NCBI GenBank assembly: GCA_036389485.1
Contig: DASVPR010000025.1
Location: 49,315 to 113,314 of the forward strand
Source of the DNA: CADCVT01 sp036389485
Lineage (GTDB): Bacteria; Actinomycetota; Thermoleophilia; Solirubrobacterales; Solirubrobacteraceae
Reading direction: 5' to 3'
DNA: 64,000 nt
The translations under genes were made by a program, and so were the position numbers. The notes beneath the pieces were generated by a model. It was not told where the DNA came from. It did no database searches and worked only from the letters and a program-made list of their open reading frames with translations. Of this stretch, positions 57,557-64,000 are shown in pieces (within the stretch, counting starts at the first letter, position 1; each line of letters starts with the position of its first letter).

Positions 57557-58575
57557 TCGACTGGTCCCTCGCCGAGCGGATCGCGGCCGGCGTCGCGGGC
57601 ACGCCCGCGGGCGGCACCTCGCTGGCCGGGGATCTCGATGCGGTCGCGACCGAGGCGCGGGAGCGGGTGGTCGCCTACACCGGGCTCGTCCCGGCGCGGG
57701 AGATCCCTCCGCCGGAGGCCGTCGACCGGCGGACGTGGCTGCGGCTGAACCTGCGCTCGATGCGCTCGACGATGGAGCCGCTGGAGGAGAAGCTGCGCGG
57801 CGGCGGGCCGCTGCGCGCGGCGGGCGGGCTGCTGCTCGGCGCGGAGATCGGCGGGCTGACCGGCTACCTCGCGCAGCGGGTGCTCGGCCAGTACGAGCTC
57901 GTCCTGCTCGACCCCGCGTCGCCCGAGCGGCTGCTCTTCGTCGCGCCGAACCTGCGCGAGGCGGCGCGGCGGCTGGACGTCGACGAGGCCGACCTTGTCG
58001 CGTGGGTCGGCATCCACGAGGTCACGCACGCCGTGCAGTTCACCGGCGTGCCGTGGCTGCGCGAGCACCTCGCCGGCGAGCTGCGCGCGCTGCTCGAGAC
58101 GGTCGACGTGAAGGTCGACGTCGCGAGGCTCCCGTCGCTCGACGACCTGCGCGGCGCGGTCGACCGCTTCCGCGACGGCGGCCTGGTCACGATGGTCGCG
58201 GGGCCGGAGCGGATGGCGATCCTCGACCGGGTTCAGGCCGCGATGGCGGTGATCGAGGGCCACGCGGAGCACGTCATGGACGCCGTCGGCGAGGAGCTGC
58301 TGCCGGCGCTGCCCGACCTGCGCGAGGCCCTCGACCGGCGCCGCCGCGAGAAGCCGCCGGCGCTGAGGCTGCTCGAGAAGCTCATCGGGCTCGAGCTGAA
58401 GATGCGGCAGTACGAGCTGGGCCGGTCGTTCTGCGACGCGGTCGTCAAGCGGGGCGGGATCGACGCGCTCAACCGTGTCTGGTCGTCGCCCGAGGCGCTG
58501 CCGACGCTCGCGGAGCTCGAGGCGCCGGGCGCGTGGATCGCCCGCACCGCGACGCCGCTGCTGCCGCAGGCGTAA
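57553..58575 (+). CDS. DUF2342 zincin-like protein (F420-biosynthesis-associated family)
   Basis: 340 residues. The zinc motif is H155-E-V-T-H159 in WVGIHEVTHAVQFTGVPWLREHL, with a downstream glutamate in EGHAEHVMDAVG as likely third ligand. RLLFVAPNLREAARRLDVDEADLVAWV and QYELGRSFCDAVVKRGG are typical of the family annotated as zinc-dependent metalloprotease or coenzyme-F420-associated protein; members occur in F420-producing actinobacteria, but activity is unproven. The start overlaps the preceding mini-ORF. Confidence 0.85.
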   Translation: MIDWSLAERIAAGVAGTPAGGTSLAGDLDAVATEARERVVAYTGLVPAREIPPPEAVDRRTWLRLNLRSMRSTMEPLEEKLRGGGPLRAAGGLLLGAEIGGLTGYLAQRVLGQYELVLLDPASPERLLFVAPNLREAARRLDVDEADLVAWVGIHEVTHAVQFTGVPWLREHLAGELRALLETVDVKVDVARLPSLDDLRGAVDRFRDGGLVTMVAGPERMAILDRVQAAMAVIEGHAEHVMDAVGEELLPALPDLREALDRRRREKPPALRLLEKLIGLELKMRQYELGRSFCDAVVKRGGIDALNRVWSSPEALPTLAELEAPGAWIARTATPLLPQA

Positions 58576-58609
58576 CCCGTCCCGCCCCGCGGCGTACCTC
58601 TTCACAGAG

Positions 58610-58623
58610 CGAACACACGTTCT
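58610..58623 (+). promoter_or_regulatory. LexA-type SOS box 1
   Basis: CGAACACACGTTCT fits the Gram-positive/actinobacterial box GAAC-N4-GTTC (CGAACRNRYGTTYC class). It lies 91 bp before the ATG of the basic HbhA/histone-like gene. Confidence 0.6.
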
Positions 58624-58652
58624 GTGACCGGTCGCACTGCCCTGGCCGTTTT

Positions 58653-58666
58653 CGAACCTGTGTTCG
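58653..58666 (+). promoter_or_regulatory. LexA-type SOS box 2
   Basis: CGAACCTGTGTTCG, again GAAC-N4-GTTC with the flanking C and G. It lies 43 bp downstream of box 1 and 48 bp before the ATG, overlapping the likely promoter (TAAGCT and TATTAG follow). Confidence 0.65.
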
Positions 58667-58714
58667 TGGTAAGCTACGTATTAGAACTAAGCAAGTTAGA
58701 GAAGAGGGTGAACC

Positions 58715-59437
58715 ATGGCCGAGACCAAGAAGACCTCCAGCGGTAAGCGCAGCACCGGTACGACCAAGAGCCGCTCGACGTCGCGCAGCGCGTCGTCGCG
58801 CAGCACCACGCGTCGCACGGGTGGTACGACCACGCAGGGCAAGGCCGCGAGCACGCGTCGCAGCACCGCCCAGAAGCGCGGCGCCACGCGGAGCAACGCC
58901 CGCGCGACGGCCCGCAACACGCAGCGCGCCACGACCCGCGCGCAGACCGACGTCGCCCGCGAGGCCGCCGCGGCCCGCCGCGACGCCGAGAAGACGCTGA
59001 ACCGCGTCGTCGAGGGCGCGCAGCGCGCGGCCCTGACGTACGTCGGCGCCACGCTGACCGCCCGCGACCGCGTGGTCGAGATCGCCGGCACGCTCGGCGA
59101 CCGCAAGCAGGTCGAGCGCCGCCTGAAGGCGTTCGAGCGCCGCGGCACCACCGCCCGCAACCGCGTCGAGCGCGAGCTCAAGAAGCAGCGCACGCGGATC
59201 GAGCGCCAGGTCCGCACGCGGACCAACAAGGTCGAGAAGGACGTCAAGACGCTCCGCGGCGACGTGCGCAACGTCGGCGGGGACGTCCAGCGGTTCGCCC
59301 GCGACGCCCAGAAGACCTACGCCGCGCAGAGCGCGTCGCTCTTCGGCGCCGTCGCCGAGAACGCCGGCCAGGGCGCGGTGCTCGCCGCCACCAAGGCCGC
59401 GCGCCAGGTGACCGGCCGCGTCGCGCAGCTCGTCTAG
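58715..59437 (+). CDS. Highly basic HbhA/histone-H1-like protein
   Basis: 240 residues. Residues 1-80 are almost only Thr, Ser, Arg, Lys and Ala (KKTSSGKRSTGTTKSRSTSR and similar), a disordered, DNA- or heparin-binding-like tail. Residues 80-215 are a continuous amphipathic helix or coiled coil (REAAAARRDAEKTLNRVVEG, RNRVERELKKQRTRIERQVR), as in HbhA, phasins and histone H1-like proteins. No signal. GAAGAGGG lies 6 nt before the ATG. The gene stands alone, with two LexA-type boxes upstream and a strong intrinsic terminator, so it is a separately regulated, probably DNA-damage-responsive unit. DNA compaction is a guess. Confidence 0.78.
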   Translation: MAETKKTSSGKRSTGTTKSRSTSRSASSRSTTRRTGGTTTQGKAASTRRSTAQKRGATRSNARATARNTQRATTRAQTDVAREAAAARRDAEKTLNRVVEGAQRAALTYVGATLTARDRVVEIAGTLGDRKQVERRLKAFERRGTTARNRVERELKKQRTRIERQVRTRTNKVEKDVKTLRGDVRNVGGDVQRFARDAQKTYAAQSASLFGAVAENAGQGAVLAATKAARQVTGRVAQLV

Positions 59438-59446
59438 CCCTGAGAC

Positions 59447-59475
59447 GCCGCCCCGCTCGAATCGAGCGGGGCGGC
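59447..59475 (+). terminator. Intrinsic terminator of the HbhA/histone-like gene
   Basis: GCCGCCCCGCTC and GAGCGGGGCGGC form a 12-bp perfect stem around a short GAAT(C)-type loop, 10 nt after the stop, followed by TCTCTTTCC. Confidence 0.8.
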
Positions 59476-59482
59476 TCTCTTT

Positions 59483-59634
59483 CCGGGCCGCGGCATGTGT
59501 GCGCCGAGCGGCCCGGGAGAACTTCACCGCGCCGGGACGGTCGAGAGGGCCCGCGCGGAGTGCCTGCCGGGCTCGCCCGGCGGGGAGCACCCTCTCCTCC
59601 CTCGCCGCCGCGGCGCCTTCGGGTGCCGCGGCGG
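59483..59634 (+). other. Highly structured intergenic segment, possible small RNA or 3' UTR
   Basis: Three stable inverted repeats occur in about 150 bases. CCGGGCCGC/GCGGCCCGG is at 59483-59516. GAGAGGG/CCCTCTC is at 59543-59596, enclosing GCCGGG-CTCG-CCCGGC. CCGCCGCGGCGCC-TTCG-GGTGCCGCGGCGG is at 59605-59634. The last, with a UUCG tetraloop and TTGCTCTTAA after it on the plus strand, looks like a terminator. I do not recognise 6S, SRP, tmRNA or 6C RNA. It could equally be the 3' UTR of the minus-strand gene that ends at 59652. Confidence 0.35.
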
Positions 59635-59651
59635 TTGCTCTTAATGGCGCG

Positions 59652-60719
59652 CTACGTGCAGGCGCTGCTGAAGTCCTGCGGGTACTCGTTCGCGAACCCG
59701 CCGTGCCGGTACTCCCTGACGACCGCCTGGTCGCCGTTGCCGTTCCACGGCCCCTCGGCGACGACGAGGCGCGGGCCGTCGACGGCGAGCGACGTGACCT
59801 GCGGCACGCCCGCGTCGCCGGCCTTCGCGTACGTGCCGGCGCCGCCGGCCCCGGTCGCGTCGCGCAGCGAGACCCAGCCGCCGAGCGAGACGTCGGCGTA
59901 CACGACGCCGCCGTCGAGCAGCGCCGGGCCGGCGAGCGAGTTCGGGCAGACCGCCTCCTCACCGAAGAGCGCCTGCGTCCTCGAGACGCGCCGATCGCCG
60001 CCCGCGCCGTAGGCGTTGATCTGCCAGTTGGTGGTCGAGAGGACGTTGCCGCCGACCTCGGCGCCGGGCCACGTCCAGTTCACCGCGACGGTCTCGCCGT
60101 CGTAGTCGAGCCCCACGGCACTCGCCTCGGCCGCGAGGGCCGGGGCTACGAAGGGGCCGTCCGCCACCCGCGTCTCGGTCCCGCGGCCCACGTCCCGGAC
60201 GCGAACCGTCCCGAGGCTGCGCAGCCTGACCCGCCGGACGACGCGCACGCGCCGGCCCCCGCGGCGGACCCGCCGCACGTGGCGGACCGTGCGGGCGCGC
60301 CCGGGCCGCGTCACGTACGCGACACGCCCGCCCGCGACCGACGGCACGAGCGTCTGCGCCGTGCGGGCGGCCGCCGGAAGCTTCGTCTCGGCGCCCGACG
60401 CGAGGTCGAGCAGCGAGATCACGCATTCGCCCGGGCAGCGCGAGTACGCCGCCACCACCCGGCCGCCCGCGTCGGTGCCGAGGTCGATCGGGAAGATGCG
60501 ACGGCCCGCGCGCACCGGCCGCGTGACCGTCGCGTCCGGCGCGCGCACGGCGAGGACGGCGCGCCTGGCGCCGCTGCGCGCCCACCACGCGGTCCAGCCC
60601 GCAGCCGCGCCGACGTAGGTGTCGAAGCCGGGCTTCGCCAGCTCGACCGGCTCCTGCGCCGCGGCGCTCGCGGCCGGCAGGAGGAGAAGCAGCGCGGGGA
60701 CCAGCAGCCAGCGGCGCAC
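59652..60719 (-). CDS. Exported propeller-like protein with Arg/Val-rich insert
   Basis: 355 residues from GTG 60719, supported by TAGCGT 6 nt upstream. Signal peptide RRWLLVPALLLLLPAASAAA. The rest has irregular beta-blade character (GGRVVAAYSRCPGECVISLLDLASGAETKL; GGRVAYVTR). A striking basic insert of about 35 residues, RTVRHVRRVRRGGRRVRVVRR and on, sits in the middle. Cysteines occur in CPGEC and near the C-terminus. No family named. The RTX-like gene upstream ends 10 bp before it, so they probably form one unit. Confidence 0.72.
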   Translation of the reverse strand: MRRWLLVPALLLLLPAASAAAQEPVELAKPGFDTYVGAAAGWTAWWARSGARRAVLAVRAPDATVTRPVRAGRRIFPIDLGTDAGGRVVAAYSRCPGECVISLLDLASGAETKLPAAARTAQTLVPSVAGGRVAYVTRPGRARTVRHVRRVRRGGRRVRVVRRVRLRSLGTVRVRDVGRGTETRVADGPFVAPALAAEASAVGLDYDGETVAVNWTWPGAEVGGNVLSTTNWQINAYGAGGDRRVSRTQALFGEEAVCPNSLAGPALLDGGVVYADVSLGGWVSLRDATGAGGAGTYAKAGDAGVPQVTSLAVDGPRLVVAEGPWNGNGDQAVVREYRHGGFANEYPQDFSSACT

Positions 60720-60725
60720 GGGCAG

Positions 60726-60731
60726 ACGCTA
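60726..60731 (-). promoter_or_regulatory. -10 hexamer TAGCGT of the exported propeller gene
   Basis: TAGCGT, 6 nt before GTG 60719, reaching into the last codons of the upstream RTX-like gene. Confidence 0.5.
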
Positions 60732-61916
60732 CCTGGGGCCGGCGCGGCCGCGGTAGTAGTCGATCCCCTCGCACCCCCGCAGCCGGTACGGCGTGCGCAG
60801 CCGCGCGTGGACGAGGTCGCGGCCCGGGCCGCAGTCGATCGTCCCGCGCCCGGAACGCTCCCAGATCACGTCGTCGCCGGCGCCGCCGGCCACGCGGTTG
60901 ACGCCGTGGACGAAGTACGCCCACAGGACGTCGTCGCCGGCCCCGCCGAGCAGCACGTTCCGCCCGTGGCTGGCGTAGAGGAAGTCATCTGCCGCCCCGC
61001 CGTCGAGGCGGTCGCGCTGGCGGGGGCCGTTGCCCTTCGCGAGGTGGTCGCCCCAGATCACGTCGCTGCCGTCGCCCCCGGCGAGCGTGTCGCTGCCGTG
61101 ATGGCCGAGCAGCTCGTCGTTCAGCGCAGTGCCGCGGATCGCCCGCCCGGAAGCGTCGGCGATCGCGACGACCCCGGTGATCGCCGGCCAGCCCGCGTGG
61201 CTGACCTTCTCGCCCCCGCCCTGCGAGCGCCGGCCCCCTCCCTCGATGCACCGGACGCCCTCCTGCACGGGGCCGCACAGGCCACCGCCCGGCGGCGGAC
61301 CAGTGGGCCCGGCGGAGCACGCCACCGCGTCCTCGGCGGCGTCGCCGCTCATCGTCGCGCGCACGGACCACGAGCCGGAGGAGCAGCCGGTCGTCGTGGC
61401 CCACCCCGACGCGGCGTCGATGCGCAGCGTGAACGCGACGACGCCCCCGCCGCCGCCCGCCGCGACGAGGTCCGTCCACGGGATCGACAGGCGCGACCCA
61501 CCCGCCTCCGCCACCACCGACCTCCGGCCGCCGTCGCCCGTCGCCGCGAGCGCCAGCGCGCGCCCGCCGGGAGCGGCGAAGACGTCGACGGTCACGGTCC
61601 GAGCGCCGCGCGGCGTCGCGAGGTCGAGCGCGCCCGCGCCCACCTGCGAGCCGGCCGGGCAGTTCCCCACCGCCGCCTCGAGCTGCTCGCGCTCGCACAC
61701 CGGCAGCCCCGGATCGCGGCCGAAGGCGACCTCCGGCGCGGTCTCGACCACGAGCGGCGCGGCCGCCACGTCCATCGAGCGCGCCGGATCCGGTCGCAGC
61801 ACGACGCCGAAGCGAGCCGCCGTCCCCTCCGGCGCGATGCCCGCGTCGAGCGTGCCGGCGCCGGCCGCCGAGGGCAGAGCGGCGAGGAGGAGGAGCGCCC
61901 CGAGCAGGGCCCGCAT
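60729..61916 (-). CDS. Exported protein with degenerate RTX-type calcium repeats
   Basis: 395 residues. Signal peptide MRALLGALLLLAALPSAAGA. The first about 200 residues form a beta-rich domain with two cysteines. From about 280 on, hemolysin-type nonapeptides appear: GSDTLAGGDGSDVIWGD, RLDGGAADDFLYAS, VLLGGAGDDVLWAY, VAGGAGDDVIWE and IDCGPGRDLVHARL. These fold into calcium-binding parallel beta rolls outside the cell. Secretion here is by the signal peptide, not a type I system. TAGTGT lies 6 nt before the ATG. Confidence 0.83.
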   Translation of the reverse strand: MRALLGALLLLAALPSAAGAGTLDAGIAPEGTAARFGVVLRPDPARSMDVAAAPLVVETAPEVAFGRDPGLPVCEREQLEAAVGNCPAGSQVGAGALDLATPRGARTVTVDVFAAPGGRALALAATGDGGRRSVVAEAGGSRLSIPWTDLVAAGGGGGVVAFTLRIDAASGWATTTGCSSGSWSVRATMSGDAAEDAVACSAGPTGPPPGGGLCGPVQEGVRCIEGGGRRSQGGGEKVSHAGWPAITGVVAIADASGRAIRGTALNDELLGHHGSDTLAGGDGSDVIWGDHLAKGNGPRQRDRLDGGAADDFLYASHGRNVLLGGAGDDVLWAYFVHGVNRVAGGAGDDVIWERSGRGTIDCGPGRDLVHARLRTPYRLRGCEGIDYYRGRAGPR

Positions 61917-61922
61917 GGGACG

Positions 61923-61928
61923 ACACTA
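61923..61928 (-). promoter_or_regulatory. -10 hexamer TAGTGT of the RTX-type gene
   Basis: TAGTGT, 6 nt before ATG 61916, sharing its TA with the mrp hexamer. Confidence 0.55.
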
Positions 61929-61932
61929 CTCT
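61927..61932 (+). promoter_or_regulatory. -10 hexamer TACTCT of mrp
   Basis: TACTCT, 6 nt before ATG 61939. With the opposite hexamer it forms the symmetrical ACACTACTCT. Confidence 0.55.
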
Positions 61933-61938
61933 GTCAGC

Positions 61939-63093
61939 ATGCCGACCCGCGACGAGATCCTGCAGGCCCTCGAGGCCGTCATCGACCCGGAGCTGCGCGA
62001 CTCGATCGTCGCCCTCGACATGGTCCGGTCGATCGACGTCCGCGAGGACGGCCAGGTCGACGTCATGGTGTCGCTGACCACGCCCGGCTGCCCGATCCGC
62101 AGCCACTTCCAGCAGGGCGTCGTCAACGCCGTCCAGCCGCTGGAGGGCGTGACGAAGGTCAACGTCGCGTTCGACGTGCTGAACGACGGGCAGAAGAAGG
62201 CGCTCCAGGCCAAGCTCGGCGGCGGCGGGCTGCCGTCCGGCGCGCTCGCACAGGTGCAGAACGTGATCTGCGTGGGCTCGGGCAAGGGCGGCGTCGGCAA
62301 GTCGACGCTCACCGTCAACCTCGCGGCGTCGCTGCTCGGCGAGGGCAAGAAGGTCGGCGTGCTCGACGCAGACGTCTGGGGCTACTCGATCCCGGGCATG
62401 CTCGGCCTCGGCAACGACCGCCCGAAGGTCTCGCCGGAGCGGAAGATCGTCCCGCTCGAGGCCCACGGGCTGAAGGTCATGTCGATCGGCTTCTTCGTGC
62501 AGGAGAACTCGGCCGTCGTCTGGCGCGGGCCGATGCTCCACAAGGCGCTCACGCAGTTCCTCGAGGACGTCGCGTGGGGCGAGCTGGACTACCTGCTCGT
62601 CGACCTGCCGCCGGGCACCGGCGACGTGTCGATGACGCTCGCCCAGCTGCTTCCGCAGGCCAAGTTCCTCCTGGTCACGACGCCGCAGCCCGCCGCGCAG
62701 ACCGTCGCGCGCCGCAGCGCCGAGATGGCGCACAAGGTCAACCTGGAGATCGCGGGCGTCGTCGAGAACATGTCCGGCTTCATGACCCCCGCCGGCGAGC
62801 GGTTCCAGATCTTCGGGGAGGGCGGGGGCCAGGCGCTGGCCGACGACCTCGACGTCCCGCTGCTCGGCAAGGTCCCGCTGACGATGCCGTTGCGCGAGCA
62901 GGCCGACGCCGGCGTGCCGCTCACGATCGCCGACGCCGACGACCCCGCCGCCGTGGCGGTCCACCAGGCGGCCCGCGGCCTGATCGCGATGGCGCCGCCG
63001 CCCGCGCTGCCGCTGCTGGCCGTCAACCAGGTCGGGGGCGCGCTGCCCGAGGACGGGCCGGCTCCGGTGGGTGCCAGCCTCCCGATGGCGTAG
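61939..63093 (+). CDS. mrp: Mrp/NBP35-family Fe-S carrier ATPase
   Basis: 384 residues. The N-terminal DUF59/MIP18 domain (1-90: EILQALEAVIDPELRDSIVALDMVRSIDV, TTPGCPIRSHF) is followed by the P-loop CVGSGKGGVGKST (about 111-123, deviant Walker A) and VDLPPGTGDVSMTLAQL. The C-terminal CxxC that bridges the Fe-S cluster in ApbC/Nbp35 is absent (GVVENMSGFMTPAGERFQIFG), which I believe is common in actinobacterial Mrp. The role is Fe-S cluster assembly or transfer. A ferredoxin gene lies 0.5 kb away. Confidence 0.92.
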   Translation: MPTRDEILQALEAVIDPELRDSIVALDMVRSIDVREDGQVDVMVSLTTPGCPIRSHFQQGVVNAVQPLEGVTKVNVAFDVLNDGQKKALQAKLGGGGLPSGALAQVQNVICVGSGKGGVGKSTLTVNLAASLLGEGKKVGVLDADVWGYSIPGMLGLGNDRPKVSPERKIVPLEAHGLKVMSIGFFVQENSAVVWRGPMLHKALTQFLEDVAWGELDYLLVDLPPGTGDVSMTLAQLLPQAKFLLVTTPQPAAQTVARRSAEMAHKVNLEIAGVVENMSGFMTPAGERFQIFGEGGGQALADDLDVPLLGKVPLTMPLREQADAGVPLTIADADDPAAVAVHQAARGLIAMAPPPALPLLAVNQVGGALPEDGPAPVGASLPMA

Positions 63094-63096
63094 GGT
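63091..63096 (+). promoter_or_regulatory. -10 hexamer TAGGGT overlapping the mrp stop codon
   Basis: TAGGGT starts with the TAG stop of mrp and ends 7 nt before GTG 63104. Confidence 0.5.
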
Positions 63097-63103
63097 CGGC
63101 TGC

Positions 63104-63580
63104 GTGAAGACGAAGCTCCTGCCGGCGACGGTCCTCGCCCTGCTGTGCCTCTGCGCGCCCGCGGGCGCGACCATCGTCCCGCAGCGCGGGATGCTCGGCG
63201 TCGAACTGGGTGACACCGTTCGCGAGGTGCGGTCGAAGCTCGGCGCGCCCGACGGCATCCGCTTCGTGCAGAACGAGATCATCGGCCGCCAGCGGATCTA
63301 CCGGTACGGCCGCACGACGATCGCGTTCGACGGCGACGGCCGCCGCGCGCGTGTCATCAACCTGACGACGCGCAGCCGTCGCGAGCGCCTCGCCAACGGC
63401 GTCGGCGTCGGCTCGACGAAGACCGAGGTCATGCGGAAGGTCGACGGCGTGAAGTGCCCGGTCGACGAGATGTTCCACTGCTACGTCGGGCGGCTGCTGC
63501 CCGGCCGGCGCGTCACGGACTTCCGCATCGGCAGCCGGGGCCGGGTGACCCACGTCAGCGTGGGCCGCGTCATCGACTAG
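63104..63580 (+). CDS. Small exported protein of unknown function
   Basis: 158 residues from GTG 63104, which gives a compact signal peptide (KTKLLPATVLALLCLCAPAGA); the ATG at 63071 lies inside mrp. The mature part starts TIVPQRGMLGVELGDTVREVRSKLGAPDGI, resembling SmpA/BLIP-like small beta-alpha proteins in which G-x-T-xx-EVxxxLG repeats. The second copy is GVGVGSTKTEVMRKVDGVKC. A disulfide between KCPVD and FHCYVG is possible. Function not known. It ends 6 bp before the convergent ferredoxin gene. Confidence 0.75.
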   Translation: MKTKLLPATVLALLCLCAPAGATIVPQRGMLGVELGDTVREVRSKLGAPDGIRFVQNEIIGRQRIYRYGRTTIAFDGDGRRARVINLTTRSRRERLANGVGVGSTKTEVMRKVDGVKCPVDEMFHCYVGRLLPGRRVTDFRIGSRGRVTHVSVGRVID

Positions 63581-63586
63581 GCGCGA

Positions 63587-63850
63587 CTACTTCGCCGCGT
63601 AGTAGTCCGCGTTGATCTTCGCGTAGTTGGACCACTCCTCGGGGAGCTGGTCCTCGGCGAAGCAGGCGTCCACGGGGCAGGCCTCGACGCACGCGTCGCA
63701 GTCGATGCACTCCTCCGGGTCGATGTACAGCATCTCGACCGAGTCGTAGTCGGGTTCGTCGGGAGTCGGGTGGATGCAGTCGACCGGGCAGACCTCCACG
63801 CAGGAGTTGTCCTTGGTCCCGATGCAGGGCTCGGTGATCACGTAGGCCAT
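63587..63850 (-). CDS. fdxA: 7Fe ferredoxin
   Basis: 87 residues. The N-terminal cluster site is C9-x7-C17-x3-C21-P with C25, the [3Fe-4S]/[4Fe-4S] arrangement of actinobacterial FdxA. The second site is C48-x2-C51-x2-C54-x3-C58-P. The C-terminal tail EEWSNYAKINADYYAAK is typical. It carries electrons for cytochromes P450 or other redox enzymes. CAGAAT lies 11 nt before the ATG. A longer in-frame ATG at 63922 overlaps the divergent gene and is unlikely. Confidence 0.94.
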   Translation of the reverse strand: MAYVITEPCIGTKDNSCVEVCPVDCIHPTPDEPDYDSVEMLYIDPEECIDCDACVEACPVDACFAEDQLPEEWSNYAKINADYYAAK

Positions 63851-63885
63851 AGGTCCGGGGCATTCTGACAAAGCGCCCCCGCGGA

Positions 63886-63891
63886 TAGCCT
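63886..63891 (+). promoter_or_regulatory. -10 hexamer TAGCCT of the terminal NAD(P)-binding gene
   Basis: TAGCCT, 8 nt before GTG 63900. Confidence 0.5.
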
Positions 63892-63899
63892 GACCGACT

Positions 63900-64000
63900 G
63901 TGCTGTTGCTCACAGGAGCCACGGGTCGGGTCGGGTCGGCGCTGCTGCGACGGCTGATCGACCGGCCGGAGCCGGTGCGCTGTCTCGTGCGCGACCCGCG
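63900..64000 (+). CDS. NAD(P)-binding Rossmann protein, 3'-truncated by window edge
   Basis: Only 33 residues are visible, from GTG 63900: LLLTGATGRVGSALLRRLIDRPEPVRCLVRDP. The TGATGRVG loop is the dinucleotide-binding glycine motif of extended/atypical SDR proteins (NmrA- or epimerase-like). It is divergent from the ferredoxin gene. Function cannot be refined from this fragment. Confidence 0.8.
   Translation, partial: MLLLTGATGRVGSALLRRLIDRPEPVRCLVRDP

Noticed and set aside
59438..59651. 6S RNA, SRP RNA, tmRNA or 6C RNA gene
   Set aside because: None of the diagnostic sequences (GGAA tetraloop with SRP asymmetric loop, tmRNA tag frame, C-rich 6C loops) could be found.

Overview
The window is a chromosomal stretch of a very GC-rich actinobacterium. 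The best guess is class Thermoleophilia (Solirubrobacterales-like). This is an inference from the GC content (roughly 70-75% on the lines I counted by eye), the gene families present (PAC2 proteasome-associated protein, F420-associated DUF2342 zincin, type-2 IleRS, actinobacterial 7Fe ferredoxin, RskA-like anti-sigma factor, Dpm1-like GT2) and the many exported proteins with Arg-rich beta C-termini. I see no phage, insertion sequence, CRISPR array, rRNA operon or plasmid function.

Layout. 1-9.8 kb: the 3' end of a DUF559 nuclease gene, an acyl-CoA dehydrogenase and an APH-kinase/membrane fusion in one overlapping operon; then an acyl-CoA ligase and a SpoIID/LytB protein on the minus strand; then an acetolactate-synthase-like ThDP enzyme with an aldehyde dehydrogenase. 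9.8-20 kb: a 1,419-residue exported FN3 protein, a FmdB zinc ribbon, a cyclase/kynurenine-formamidase-like enzyme overlapping a GH2 glycosidase, fumC, and a PhoX-like exported protein. 20-31 kb: a degenerate alpha/beta hydrolase, a lipoprotein, a MATE exporter, PPK2, two MerR-type regulators, thrS, a MarR regulator, ileS and an AT-richer ORFan. 31-46 kb: an alkyltransferase-like protein, trxA, SpoIIM and Dpm1-like genes, polX, tnaA-like, a DMT transporter, a large LVIVD-type exported protein, a GT4 enzyme, DUF554, a shortened SRPBCC gene, otsB, a TSUP transporter split into two half-genes, a SpoIIE-type phosphatase and a YczE-type protein. 46-64 kb: a tRNA-Sec gene, a large exported propeller/Ig/PKD protein, a YhaM-like exonuclease, PAC2, an ECF sigma/anti-sigma pair, an FG-GAP-like exported protein, a UvrD helicase-nuclease, an inositol-phosphatase-like gene, a DUF2342 zincin, a basic HbhA/histone-like protein behind two LexA-type boxes, two exported proteins, Mrp, a small exported protein, ferredoxin, and the start of an NAD(P)-binding protein.

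The most striking feature is how compactly expression is organised. About 22 genes have a TANNNT hexamer only 6-9 nt before the start codon and no Shine-Dalgarno, as expected for leaderless mRNAs. Several divergent pairs are separated by only 17-25 bp, with the -10 hexamers of the two strands overlapping. In four co-directional pairs the upstream stop codon is also the first three bases of the next gene's -10. Four convergent or end-to-end pairs share a CTAG in which each strand reads TAG. This grammar also fixes several start codons (TTG for polX and the IMPase-like gene, GTG for the UvrD helicase) and predicts a non-canonical ATC start for one exported protein.

Functional themes are acyl-CoA and aldehyde metabolism, cell-envelope and exported proteins, redox (thioredoxin, ferredoxin, Mrp), translation (ThrRS, IleRS, tRNA-Sec) and DNA repair or the SOS response (PolX, UvrD-nuclease, alkyltransferase-like protein, LexA-type boxes). 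All names are based on motif recognition by eye; no database search was run.
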